Below, piece by piece: positions 50,383 to 61,925 of a DNA stretch of 64,000 bases. The notes under the pieces are model-generated. The model saw nothing but the letters and a program-made list of their open reading frames with translations, was not told the DNA's origin and did not search any database. How positions within the stretch are numbered: the stretch's first letter is position 1; each line of letters starts with the position of its first letter. The position numbers and the translations under genes were made by a program. This stretch comes from Vanessa cardui (taxonomy: Eukaryota; Arthropoda; Insecta; Lepidoptera; Nymphalidae): positions 382,001-446,000 of the forward strand of contig NC_061136.1 of assembly GCF_905220365.1 (NCBI RefSeq), in the 5' to 3' direction.

Positions 50383-51078
50383 CTTAAGTATTGATTGTAG
50401 TCAAAGTCTATTTGGCTTAACTTAAACCGTCATATGGATTTAACTACAAGAAAAATCGATAGTCTTTCCTCCAGTTCGAGTTCACGATCTTCGGATCATC
50501 CACTAAAGTTCAGTTTTTATGGTCACCGAATGTAATTCTACCATTTATATTATACGCGTCTCGCACGAGCTATAACATTATCAAAGTAGCAACCATTACA
50601 CGAATTTGAGATTGTCCTTTTAAAAGTCTCGTTTTACTGTCCCCTGTGTCATTTGAAATAGACACGTATGTATGATTATCATAATAAACACATAAACTTG
50701 CTTCATTGAGTAATAAAACCTGGATATTAATATAAATAAAACACGATATCGACTGTATTAAGTTTCTTTATGGGTTGTTATTATTAACGCTCTTTGTGTA
50801 GACAGTGTTTATTTCTTTGGTCTCTATTGTGCTATTTAACATGTTTCAACGTGGTTTTCAAGTGATGTCAAATGAAATGAGCAATATAAGTGTAATGTTT
50901 CTGCATTGAATAAAGACTTTTGAATTGATTTGCGGTTTTCCCGAAACGGTTTTACTTTTCGCGATGATTCCCGCTAGTACAATATATTTTAAGGCGTGGA
51001 AAAGAACTTCGTTCCAAAAATTTAGCACTAAGGATATTGTATGTACACAACAATATTTACCAGAAAGTATCTTATTAC

Positions 51079-51386
51079 AGAGTCGAGATGGCCCAGTGGT
51101 TAGAACGCGTGCATCTTAACCGATGATTGCGGGTTCAAACCCAGGCAAGCACCGCTGATTCATGTGCTTAATTTGTCTTTATAATTCATCTCGTGCTCAG
51201 TGGTGAAGGAAAACATCGTGAGGAAACCTACATGTGACAAATTTCATAGAAATTCTACCACATGTGTATTCCACCAACCCGCATTGGAACAGCGTGGTGG
51301 AATATGTTCCAAAACCTTCTCCTCAAAGGGAGAGGAGGCGTTTAGCCCAACAGTGGGAATTTACAGGCTGTTGTTGTTGTTGTATT
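51079..51386 (+). mobile_element. tRNA-derived SINE A, full length, GTT tail, with target duplication
   Basis: A-box-like TGGCCCAGTGG at 51089..51099 and B-box-like GGTTCAAACCC at 51132..51142, a complete body, and a (GTT)n tail. A 7-bp direct repeat, TTATTAC, flanks the copy (51072..51078 and 51387..51393). One of the best-preserved copies in the window. Confidence 0.92.
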
Positions 51387-51393
51387 TTATTAC

Positions 51394-52706
51394 TATGATA
51401 GGACTTTATGCAAGGCAATCTAGGTAAGCTAAGCAACGCTAAGCAGCAATATAATCACAAAATTGGATTGTCTCACCGTCAAAAACGCTGGTCTTGACTT
51501 CCTTATTGGAATGGTTAACTCGGCCATGATACCACAGCAGCTTCCTTGTGGGACTTCGATGTACTGCTATCTATGCTAACTTTTATTGGGGTAACGTAAT
51601 ATAACGAATGTATTGATTCCTATCTCATTTACTTATTATTATTAATATCGTGTAAAAATAATGTTTGATGTTGTATGGATATTTACGTCAGATGATTTAT
51701 GATGTCGCGAATTGTCGGATCATGTTTGAAGTCATCGCATTACGTCTGCGTTGGATGTAAAAGGTTATTTAAATTTTAGACTAGCTATACCTATCCTTAT
51801 TTTGAATATTTTATTTAAAATATGCAAAAATAATATTTTCTCTAGAAGCAACCCAAATTTTTATGTTCTACTATGAATAAACAATTTGAGGATTTTATGA
51901 TTTTTGTATTATGTATTCATATTTTGTTAAAAAGGTTCTCGAATTTTCGCGTATCTTTTTTTTCAAATTTACTTAAGAAATTATTAAATTTATACAATTT
52001 AATTTTGAACATATAATTTTATTTTCAATATTTTACCTTATTATTTATGATTATATTGTTTGTAATTTAGTTATTCTTAGAGACAAGATAGTTTTGAATT
52101 TTACGTAGCATTGTCTTTTCAAAGCGAATTGCTCTCTCATCCAAATAAGCAAGTTAAGATTTCTTTCAAAGCTGCTGTGTGTGTAACATAAAAGGAAGCC
52201 AGATACGCAACATAACGCGTTACGTAACGAAACGTTATTCCCTCACATAAAAAGTTATCACTTCAAAAACAGACAGAACTAGGTACAACTATATAATATA
52301 TGACTACTTGTATTAAAACAAGTTATCGCTAGGTACATATTTCATGCGTAACGTCTTCTGAGAATTGTATCAATTTCGGTTTCAATTCCACGTGAAATAT
52401 GAAGAATGTATTTGAATTACCTTAAAGGTCTCGCTTTGAATGTAATTTGAGCGGTGGGTTACAATCGAAGTCACAAAAGGTGTGGATTGTTAAATTCAAT
52501 ATTATTTATTCACTGAGCCTCAAGTAGTTGTTGCTTAGATGTTTCAAAAATATGATAGTTATAAAGTTTCATAATCAAATTTTAGCGGTTGGAGAAATAG
52601 AGATAGCCCTTCGAAAAATATAAGCGTAACGTCCTTTTCTGTCAAGGTAATTAAGGCAATTTCAAGTATCTATTCAAGTTCTATAACTTAATTGTCGACC
52701 AAGAAA
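51394..52706. other. Gene-free stretch
   Basis: AT-rich, no repeat or exon recognised. Confidence 0.5.
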
Positions 52707-53026
52707 TCTCGAATTTTTACTAATTAAATACTTGATATAATAAGAAGCTATTTTTCCAGATTATATTACATATATAAAAACAGATAGTTTATAAACTATC
52801 GGTAAAAGACGTTTAGCTGTCTCGTCACTCACCCAATGATTTGCCGATCATAAAAATTATAAACTATTTTCAGAAGCTTCAAGAAGACATAATATACACC
52901 AAAAATAATTTTGAAATCGTCATAGTGTAAAATGTGATTCGGTAGGTAGTGGTAATTACATGGTTCCTTTTACCGCACTCGTGGAATGTAGATGTTACAC
53001 ATGATAACCAGTAAGAATATATGAAG
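52707..53026. repeat. 320-bp direct duplication, copy 2
   Basis: Matches 50001..50320 with two substitutions and abrupt edges on both sides. Its flanks have no palindrome, so it may be the source locus. Confidence 0.95.
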
Positions 53027-53292
53027 AGTATGTGTATACATTTCCATTATTTCAAATAATAATAGCCAATATAAAGTTTTTTTTTCTTTATATATTATAT
53101 ACGGAAAAAACGGTTGTAGTATTTTTGGGTTCCATGCGGGAATGCTTGAAATAAATAAAGCAGCTTTTATATTGGTTATTATTATTATAACATTACAAAA
53201 TAATTATACTTATAATTATACTTTCTATAAATAAATATGGAGTTATATTGAAACAGTAAAATCAATACCTTTTTAATAAATATAATAATATT

Positions 53293-53545
53293 AGCGACCC
53301 GCCCCATCTTCGCGCGAATACAAGACTGATTCTAAATATATTACAGAATTTGTTTATTTACGATATTTAGAAACTTTTAAAATGATCAGGTTGTCTTTAT
53401 TATATTGTCCGGGTATTCAATACAAAAACATTCCTCTCGAATCACTCTATATATTAAAAAAAACGCATCAAAATTCGTTGCGAAATTTTGAAGATCTAAG
53501 CATAAGTACATAGTGATAGACAGTGGTAAAAGAATTTGTTTTTAA
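53293..53545 (+). repeat. Dispersed repeat D abutting repeat F
   Basis: Start 'agcgacccgccccatcttcg'. The body is complete as far as 'gtggtaaaagaatttg'; it then runs directly into the 'aacccccaacgc' start of repeat F. Confidence 0.7.
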
Positions 53546-54290
53546 CCCCCAACGCAAAAACGACGGGGTGTTATAAGTTTAACGTGTCTATGTGTGTGTG
53601 TGTGTGTGTGTGTGTCTGTCTGTACCACTCTAGCCGCCGAACGGATGGACCGATTTTGATTTAGTTTTTTTTGTTTGACAGTAGAAAATGTCGAGAGTGT
53701 TTTTACGCAAGTTTGATGAAAATTGTTCCAAGATGGCCGCCGCCACAAAATGACAGATTAGATATTTTTTTTAACCTCCATCAATATGGGTATCAAATGA
53801 AAGGGCTTGACTAGTAGAATACTATTAGATATGACAAATTTAAAATACAAGATGGCTGCTTCTACAAAATGGTGCTTTACATTTTTTTATTACAACTTGA
53901 TCAATATGGGTATCAAATGAAAGGGCTTGACTAGTGAAATACTATTAGGTATGAAAAATTTAAAATCCAAGATGGCTGCCTCTACAAAATGGCGCTTTAT
54001 GGATATATTGATTTCATTTGATATCCATATCCATCCATTTAGACTTATAGCGAAACTATAAGCATAAGAGGGGTGTTATAAGTTTGACGTGTCTGTCTGT
54101 CTGTGTGTCTGTCTGTCTGTGGCATCATAGCTCCCGAACGAATGAACCGATTTCAATTTAGTTTTTTTGTATTATAGGTGTTTTACGGGCGAGTGTTCTT
54201 AGACATGTTTGATGAAAATCGGTTTAGCCGTTTAAAAGTTATGGGGGGTTAAAGTGGGGAAGAAAAACCGAATGTCTGCAAATATGCTCA
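53546..54290 (+). repeat. Dispersed repeat F with two internal ~115-bp units
   Basis: Starts 'aacccccaacgcaaaaacga', followed by (TG)n and 'cgaacggatggaccgatttt'. Two diverged units (53768..53881 and 53883..54002) share 'gggtatcaaatgaaagggct' and 'caagatggctgc'. A second head, 'ggggtgttataagtttgacg', begins near 54069. Non-coding; a common insect repeat of unknown class. Confidence 0.6.
53591..53615. repeat. (TG)n microsatellite in repeat F
   Basis: Twelve uninterrupted TG units, followed by CTGT repeats. Confidence 0.9.
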
Positions 54291-54537
54291 ATTGGGGTAT
54301 CAAATGAAATGTTATGACTTGTACATCACAAAAAACATTAATTAATAATTAAATAAAATTATTAGATAAAAAAAAATAATTAAGAAACAAAAAAAATTAA
54401 TTAGTAACTAAAATAAAAAAGAACAAGATTGACCTTAAAATGTAATCTTAACTTGTATGTTTTAAATCAACAAGAACCAACGTATTTACAACTTAACCAG
54501 AGATATTATAGGGATGCTTACCTTTAAAAAGTATAAA

Positions 54538-54927
54538 ATAAAAAATTAAATTAAAAATTTCAGAAACCCCCGCCACAAAAAACATAAGCTACCTTTAAAA
54601 AGTAAAAAATAATAAAAGAAAATTAATCCTAAAGTACCTATATGCATAAGTATGTATTAATATTAAAAAAAAAAAATTCGCGTTGGGGGACCGAGCGCTA
54701 TTGTACAAAATAATATTAAGTGTTATATAAAAGATGAGATAGGTAAGCATGTGACACTAATTAATTAGGTGCGGTCCCCCAACGCGAAGTTTTTTTTTTT
54801 AATATTAATACATACTTATGCATATAGGTACTTTAGGATTAATTTTCTTTTATTATTTTTTACTTTTTAAAGGTAGCTTATGTTTTTTGTGGCGGGGGTT
54901 TCTGAAATTTTTAATTTAATTTTTTAT
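54538..54927. repeat. Large inverted repeat, 156-bp arms, 78-bp spacer
   Basis: 54538..54693 and 54772..54927 are reverse complements with a single mismatch (54677 side T versus G at 54789). Inner edges are 'gcgttgggggaccg' and its complement; the spacer is 54694..54771. The inner edges resemble the start of repeat F, so this may be two copies of one repeat head to head. Confidence 0.93.
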
Positions 54928-55226
54928 ATAGTATTTAATGATTTAACAACGAAGAATTTTGTGCATGTGACACGCCCACACAAGCGGCAGCTTTTCTGTT
55001 TACCGTCACAGCCGTCGAGTACCCCCCAAAGCCAATATATTTCACATCAAAAAAATAATACGAGGCAATAGCGTACGAAGAGCCACGGGAAACAAAATTT
55101 ATTATTCCGTTTAGGGTGTCCGGAAACCATCAAAGTATCATCACGGTAGTTGACACGTGTCATATGGAAAAAAACTTTAATGGGCTCGTGGAAAGTTTGC
55201 GCGGAGTGTTAGGAGTTCTTTTAACG

Positions 55227-55513
55227 TACGATACGAGATGGCCCAGTGGTTAGAACTCGTGCATCTTAACCAGAATTGAAACCCAGGCAAGCACCACTGA
55301 ATATTCCTGTGCTTAATTTGTGTTTATAATTCATCTTGTGCTCGGCGGTGAAGGAAAACATCACGAGGAAACCTGCATTTGTTAATTTCATAGAAATACC
55401 GCCACGTGAGTATTCCACCAACCCGCATTGGAACAGCGTGGTGGAATATGTTCCAAACCTTATCCTCAAAGGAAGAGGAGGCCCAGGAGTGGAAAATTTA
55501 CAGTTTTTTGTTG
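55227..55513 (+). mobile_element. tRNA-derived SINE A, GTT tail, with target duplication
   Basis: Near-complete copy with a small deletion in the B-box region and a short GTT tail. Flanked by TTTAACG at 55220..55226 and 55514..55520. Confidence 0.88.
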
Positions 55514-56490
55514 TTTAACGAACAAATAGATGTCTCAAACCGATTAAGTCTCGGGTAAAGATGTTTTTAATGGAAGTTTTCAGAACCAGTGATGGAAATC
55601 GTTTATTGTATTATGAATACCAGGAAAATCTTCTAAAAATACACACACGTTGAGGGACCAATATATTAGGGTACAGGGTTCATTATGAACCCGGTAGACG
55701 CAATCGAAGTATGCGTTTACATATTCGAGGAACTTTCACAGAATATAAATATTGTTGATAAATTTTGTATACAATTTTATCATCTTAAATCATACATATT
55801 CTGACATCATATTATATATTTAAGAGCTTCATTTGTATTTACAAACCGTCTTGTGAAAACATTGAGAGGTCATTTTAATATTTTTGATTTAATTCTGACA
55901 TATGTCTGTCTGACAATCCGCATTCGACCAGAGTGTTGGTCGCCATTTTAAATTACTACATGTCTCCAAATGGTAGGTGGTTGGTGGTGGTAGCGTTAGA
56001 ACGTTTACTCTTTGCGTCGCAATAAATTATTAAAGGGTTCAATGGATCATGGTATGGATATGGTATGTTCTCTCGTGCTCATATACAGTAGGTATAAAGT
56101 ACAGTTAATGTTACTTTTATTCTCCAATTATCAAAGACTACATGTCATGGTGACCTATAAGTAAGGCAGCTGTTATGTTTGGACTTAATTTGTATACTGT
56201 TCTTTTCGAAGTAGTTTTTATTAAGAATATTAGAAATGCTACAAAATAATTACGAAAATACCTATATTTCTATTTACTTCTCCTTTGAAGATCACTCGTG
56301 GTAGTCAATAGCCCAAGGGGTCAGGATCGTTCTTGTGACTTTTATACTTTAAAGTATTTGTTATGTTAGTTATCCTTTAAAAATTTGTACACAGAGGGTA
56401 AAATTGGTAATAGAGGTATCACTTCATTTATTAAACTGTGAACCATACTTTATACAAACTTTCACACCCGATATGATTATCTTAGATAAG

Positions 56491-56780
56491 TAAAGTAAAG
56501 TAACAGCCTGTAAATTCTCCAGTGCTGAGATAAGGCCTCCTCTTCTATTAAGGAGAGGGTTTGGAATATATTCCACCACGCTGTTCCAAAGCGGGTTCGT
56601 GGAATGCGTGAATCGATGAATTTAGACACATGTAGGTTTCCTCACGATGTTTTCCTTCACCGCGAGCACGAGATGAATTATGAACACAAATTAAGCACAA
56701 ATATAGTGGTGCTTGCCTGGGTTTGAATCTGCAATCATCGGTTAAAATGCACGCGTTCTAACTACTGGGCCATCTCAGCT
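56491..56780 (-). mobile_element. tRNA-derived SINE A, TTTAC tail, with 11-bp target duplication
   Basis: Minus-strand copy with a (GTAAA)n left edge and the tRNA-like head at the right. TCTTAGATAAG is present at 56480..56490 and again at 56784..56794, an 11-bp near-flanking duplication typical of LINE-driven retroposition. Confidence 0.9.
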
Positions 56781-56794
56781 GATTCTTAGATAAG

Positions 56795-58486
56795 ATACTT
56801 CATTAAATAATTCATTGATGTTTTTGAGGCAGTATTACTCTTGCTCGGTATCCAGATTTAGTTAACAGTCGAACTATGAAAATTAATTTTCTCCATCTAG
56901 ATGCCACTTTATAATAAAACACACTATATTATATTTCTGTGTTGGGGTAGATTTAGAAGCAGAATTATCATTTTATTACATGAAACACGTAAAGATTGCG
57001 TAAATTCGATATTTGTATGCCGCGGGCATTTAATAAAACGGGACAGAACTCATACAGAAATTACGTGCGCGCTAAGCCACGTCATTGCACCAGAGACAAA
57101 TCGGCGCTACAGATGTTGGAACTTGGTCTGTGTTATGCAAACACTCGCGTTAACGTTTTTGGATTACACTTTTAATAAACTAACAATAATAATTGTTTAC
57201 GATAGTTACCATCTTTGACAATCAATAAGCAAGAGTGATTATCACATTTTGTTTTTCATTTTGACTCCGCTGCAAATGTCTGCGGGGTTAAAGTCTCCTC
57301 TCCTTTTAAAGAAAAGCAACACTATATTGGTATCGGATAAGGGTGATGTCCCCTTGGACATGACAGTTAAAGCCTTACTACCTGAATTATTTGACATATT
57401 TTGAGATTTTGAGATTATTTTAATGTCTGAGAAAAACAGTTGAAATTTTTTTATTATTATGTTCCTGTTATTGAATGGGCTAGTCCATTAGTTTAAAACA
57501 TTTGTTCATTCTGTACAGCAAAGTTAATACTTAATACATATAAAATACTCCAGTCGAGTAGGCGTACCTTAAACCAAAAGTAAGTTTGATAGAAATTTTA
57601 AACGATTTTATGATATTACGTTTGATTATTTATCTCACCGTAGAATACGAGTAATAAATATATATGATTTGCGACTACCTATCAAAATGTCGTATCATCG
57701 TAAATTAGTTGTCAAGATTTCACATATCTCTTAGAACTAGATTTAATTTAGAAATAAAGTCTATTGGATAATACAATGTCATTCTGTCAGAACCTACGTC
57801 AAATCTCGCAAAAATGTTGTCCAAATTAAGTATTAGATCTGTGATTAATTAAGGTAGTTTAAAGTTTAATATATTAATATTCTATTTTGTACCCTCCTAA
57901 GAATTCTCAACCAGGGCGGCATATTCGCTTATGCGATAAAGCCCTTTTTTTAGAATTAAAAAAAAAAAAGATTTCACATGTGAATCGTAATGAGGTATTA
58001 GCCAGGTGTATGACATCGATCTTCACATAATTACGTTTAAATCAATGTAATACACGAAGCGAAACAATAATAAAATATGAGAAATGAAAATCGAATCGAC
58101 TAGCATCAACGCGAATATAACAAGGAAAAAACTCCCCCTAGACATATTAGGAAAGCGCTAACTCGCCGATGACGTCAGGTGCAGTTTACAGCCACGGCGC
58201 GACCATCATTTTTTCCTTAACTGCCGCGCTATGAATACTGTAAGTTGCATTCTCAAGCAGTACCGAACTTGTTACACACTCACTTGTGTTCAACACTCTC
58301 CCGCAGTATTTCGCGCTGCGTGAATAATTTAGACAAAGTAGGGAGAACGCCAAAACTTTGCTTCGTGTAAACTATATTGAATGCACGACCTACCAGGCAT
58401 TATGTCATCTAGAACTGGTCGGGTTAACAGGAAGTTATTTTAGTACGTTTTGCATTTATTTAAAAGTATTTTTAATTTTTGTTCTG
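56795..58486. other. Gene-free stretch with a GC-richer patch
   Basis: 58080..58340 is GC-richer and carries TGACGTCA (about 58168) and the motif GAAAATCGAATCGA (58086..58099). A 105-codon frame at 56901 shows no domain. Confidence 0.45.
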
Positions 58487-58724
58487 ATTTTTTTTTTTAA
58501 ATATGAGACAACATCACATACATTACTCTGATCCCAATGTAAGTAGCTGAAGCACTTGTGTTATGGAAATCAGAAGTAACGACGGTACCACAAACACCCA
58601 GACACAAGACAACATAGAAAACTAATGGTAATCTACATCGACTCGGCCGGGAATCGAACCCGAGACCTCAGAGTGGCGTACCCATGAAAACCCGTGTACA
58701 CACCACTCGACCATGGAGGTCGTC
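58487..58724 (-). mobile_element. tRNA-derived SINE B, full length with poly(A)
   Basis: Second copy of SINE B, with the poly(T) left edge being the A-tail and 'ggaatcgaacc' the complement of the B box. GATTTT occurs at both edges and may be a short target duplication. Confidence 0.88.
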
Positions 58725-59422
58725 GATTTTGGTATATACTGTTCGATGCTCCTTGACCAATCGCTACTATTGAGCAAGGAGAGCAAATGTGCCTGATTAT
58801 AAGTAGATCCAGACTTTGGAAGAGATTGCCAATGCGCCAGATGCCTTGAAAATAAAAACATTATTTGTGCCTGTAATTACACTGGCTTACCATAGTAGAA
58901 TACAAGAAAATTAAATATAGCAGTTTATCGTTACAATATAATATGAGCGGTTTGGTATCTGAGCCCTAGTGATAAGCGATATTAATATTAAATATATTTT
59001 ACTAGCTTTTTAACAGATTGTTTCAGGAAGTCTACGATACATTAATTATGTTCAGATATAAAGCAATCTTTATATTTCAAAAACGTTAAAATATATTCCA
59101 ATTCTATAAAAAATATTTTATAAACTTGAATCTAAACAACTTCCTATAAAAACATTTCGAAATAAAACAATGTTGGCTGAAATATAAATAAAATACTAAA
59201 TAAATGGTGGCTGGCTGACAAATATAATCACGGTTCCGTTACCCCGGTCGTATCTGCTTGTATGAACACGTTTTTCAAACTGTATATTATATTTGCTATA
59301 GGAGCATTGTTTATAACATTGGAATCTAGCTGATTAACGAGTCTCTAGAATAATGAGTCTAGTGGAAAGATTAGGCTGCAGATACGAGGTTTTTCTGTTC
59401 ATAATTTCTTAATTATAATATA

Positions 59423-59912
59423 TCTAGCGACTCGGCCCGGCTTTTGTTGTTGAGAATGTGTTTTTACGACATCACATTAGGAATCTCAAAAATTATAAGT
59501 ATTTCTCTGCTATATTGTACATGTATTAAAATCTAAGCATACATATGGAGTCGCTTACCGCTTTAACAAACAACAACAACAACAGCCTGTAAAATCCCAC
59601 TGCTGGGCTAAAGGCCTCCACTGCCTTTGAGGAGAAGGTTTGGAACATATTCCACCACGCTGTTCCAATGCGGGTTGGTGGAATACACGTGTGGCAGAAT
59701 TTCTATGAAATTTGTTACATGCAGGTTTCCTCACGATGTTTTCCTTCACCGCTGAGCACGAGATGAATTATAAAGACAAATTAAGCACGAAACAGCGGTG
59801 CTCGTTTCCTGGGTTTGAACCCGCAATCATCGGTTAAGATGCACGCGTTCTAACCACTGGGCCATCTCGACTCTACCGCTGTAAGCGACTTTATATTATA
59901 CTATGTAATGAT
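59423..59912 (+). repeat. Dispersed repeat D, split by a SINE A
   Basis: The left part, 59423..59555, carries the start and middle. The right part, 59881..59912, carries the 'gtaagcgac...tactatgtaatg' end. SINE A occupies the gap. Confidence 0.65.
59563..59873 (-). mobile_element. tRNA-derived SINE A, GTT tail, inserted in repeat D
   Basis: Full-length minus-strand copy with an AAC tract at the left. TACCGCT flanks it at 59556..59562 and 59874..59880. It splits a copy of repeat D (59423..59555 and 59881..59912). Confidence 0.9.
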
Positions 59913-60097
59913 AATTATGATATTATTCGAATGGTAACTAACTTTAGGGCCAGCGTATGTTTGAAATTTTACTGTTCGGCGATACATGCAGAGTTTTGCA
60001 TTATGTTTCCAATAAATTAAACACAGAATTTTGTGTTTTAACATAACAAGTTATAAGTTTATATGCCTCTGGATTTCTCATATTCAAACTTGTAGCA

Positions 60098-60140
60098 AAA
60101 AAAGCCTTTATTTAGTAAGAGACTAAATAAAGGCTTTTTT
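60098..60140. repeat. Perfect hairpin, 19-bp arms, 5-nt loop
   Basis: AAAAAAGCCTTTATTTAGT, AAGAG, then the exact complement, ending in T6. It looks like a rho-independent terminator but lies in a eukaryote, so that role does not apply. Confidence 0.95.
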
Positions 60141-60446
60141 CTATCGAAACTGTATTTTAAAACAAGGTAGACCATATTCTTCACTTAATGAATTGAAACA
60201 TCACCGAATATTAAAAGACAAAAATATATAAAAAGATCAGTCCAGTAAATAAAGAATAGTTGTGAAAAATCTTCGTACAATCAAATCCGGCTTCCTGGCT
60301 CGGTGCCACTTCAAAACAGCGTCTCGTAGATCTTATTAGATAAACAAGATTGAACTCAAAAGAAAATAGTATTTGTTATTACATTATTTTAATATTATAT
60401 TAAAATTATAATAAATTTTAATCTAATATTGACGATTTACGCAAGG

Positions 60447-60545
60447 CGGCATGCGAGTAGCCGGAGAAAGACCACAGTGGCGTGCACTTGGAGAGGCCTA
60501 TGTCCAGCAGTGGACAAAAATGGGCTGATGATGATAATGATGATA
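60447..60545 (+). mobile_element. 3' end of an RTE-like LINE with (GAT)n tail
   Basis: Plus-strand frame RPQWRALGEAYVQQWTKMG-stop followed by an interrupted (GAT)n tract. Same family as 38426..38533, independently truncated. Confidence 0.65.
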
Positions 60546-61321
60546 GTAATAAATTTACAGATAACAGAACAGATAATATAATGACGGCATCATATTCCTT
60601 GACATTTCACTAGTAAATGATTTGGACATAAGTTGGTTATTGTAATTTTCGGTTATAGTAAATAACATTAAATATTTTTTAAACGAGCGACTTGTAAGTC
60701 AGTGTTAGTGTAATAATATATTGTGCTAGCTTTTATTTAATTATATTCATTATTATCAAATCATATTTAAATCGCCTATGCCGCCTAGACCGGAAATATG
60801 AATGACCGGTAAAATGAATATAACCGATAAGTTCCCATGGATTAGTTGTTTCTTATTTTTACTAATTAAAATTCATAATTTTCCCCTATAATTAGATAAT
60901 TAGATTAGATAGATAGATCTATCTAATTGTCCCCTATAATTAGTCGTTTTTTATAGAATAACTCACTGTGTATATAAAATAAATTTGGATTTTTAAATAT
61001 GAGACGATAGATCTCTCTTGTACATTCTATCACAGTATTTATTCTCAATAAAAACGAAAGTATTTATCCCCTATCCAGTACGTCACGTCGCTTAACTGAC
61101 AGCGCTACGCCCAAACCGTGTTGGAATTGAACCAGGGACCCCTTGCGGGTGGTCGACTGAATCCAATTACTTAGAATATAGGATACGAGGGAATAAACGA
61201 TAGTAAACGAATGAGACATCTTACTTTTTCGGTAAACGATGAATCTTGAAATACATTAAGTGAGTAATGTACTCGTTATAAATGCGCAATAAATTCGCTT
61301 TTTTGTTTAATATTTAGGTAA

Positions 61322-61545
61322 AAAAGGTAGGTGAAAAAATTACCTGATATTCTGTAGATACCACCAGCTATAGACATAATATATACCATTCCTTACGTCA
61401 CAAATGCACCAACTACTTTGGTAAGAAATATGTGCCTGGTTCATTCGCTCTTAAAATTGAAACATAACAATACTAAGTATTGATGTAGATGGCAGCATAG
61501 CATATGAGTACCTATGCCTACCCAGACGAGCTTGGTTGACGCTTC
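61322..61545 (-). repeat. Dispersed repeat E, diverged
   Basis: 'accattccttacgtcacaaatgc' (part), 'ctggttcattcgctct' and 'tacctatgcctacccagacg' follow the repeat E order on the minus strand. Confidence 0.5.
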
Positions 61546-61570
61546 TTTTAAGTAGAGCCTAGAGTATTTT

Positions 61571-61925
61571 AAGCCGAGATGGCGCAGTGGCTAAAACACG
61601 TGAATCTAAAACAAAGGCATCGGGTTGAAAACTGAGTAAACATAACTGAACGTTCATAAGAATACTTTGTGTATATAATTTATCCAGGATTGAGAACGCC
61701 ACTAAACCGACGATTGCTGGTTCAATGGATAGGACATGCTTAATTTGTGTTTTTAATATAACTGAGAAAACTTGCAAGTGTATAATTTCAATGAAACTCT
61801 GCTACATGAGTATTCATAAATCCGCATTGGATCAGCGTGTTGGAAATAATCTCCAAACCCTCTCATCAAAGGGAGAGTAAACTTCAGCCCAGTTATGGGA
61901 TAACTGGGCTGAAGCCGCAGACTGT
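61571..61925 (+). mobile_element. SINE A, degraded, with an internal partial duplication and a 3' palindrome
   Basis: Starts 'agccgagatggcgcagtgg'. The B-box region and the 'cttaatttgtgtttt' body segment occur in a disordered arrangement. The usual 'cagcccagcagtgggaa' block is replaced by a perfect palindrome at 61882..61914. Confidence 0.7.
61882..61914. repeat. Perfect palindrome within a SINE A copy
   Basis: CTTCAGCCCAGTTAT, GGG, then the exact complement. The left arm is the SINE's own 'ttagcccagcagtggg' region; the right arm is its inverted copy and is absent from other SINE A copies. Confidence 0.9.

Noticed and set aside
51089..51142. tRNA gene-like A and B boxes in SINE heads
   Set aside because: They lack a complete cloverleaf and are followed by a SINE body, so they are SINE promoters and not tRNA genes.
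56901..57218. 105-codon open frame
   Set aside because: No recognisable domain, no splice or neighbour support, composition like chance frames.
60098..60140. Hairpin followed by T6 read as a bacterial terminator
   Set aside because: All context is eukaryotic; the T run is just part of the inverted arm.
60883..60943. CCCCTATAATTAG duplicated around a small AGAT palindrome
   Set aside because: Simple-sequence slippage explains it; no element boundaries are evident.
61110..61165. Minus-strand GGTTCAATTCC, a tRNA B-box match
   Set aside because: No matching A box or acceptor stem; probably a decayed SINE or chance.
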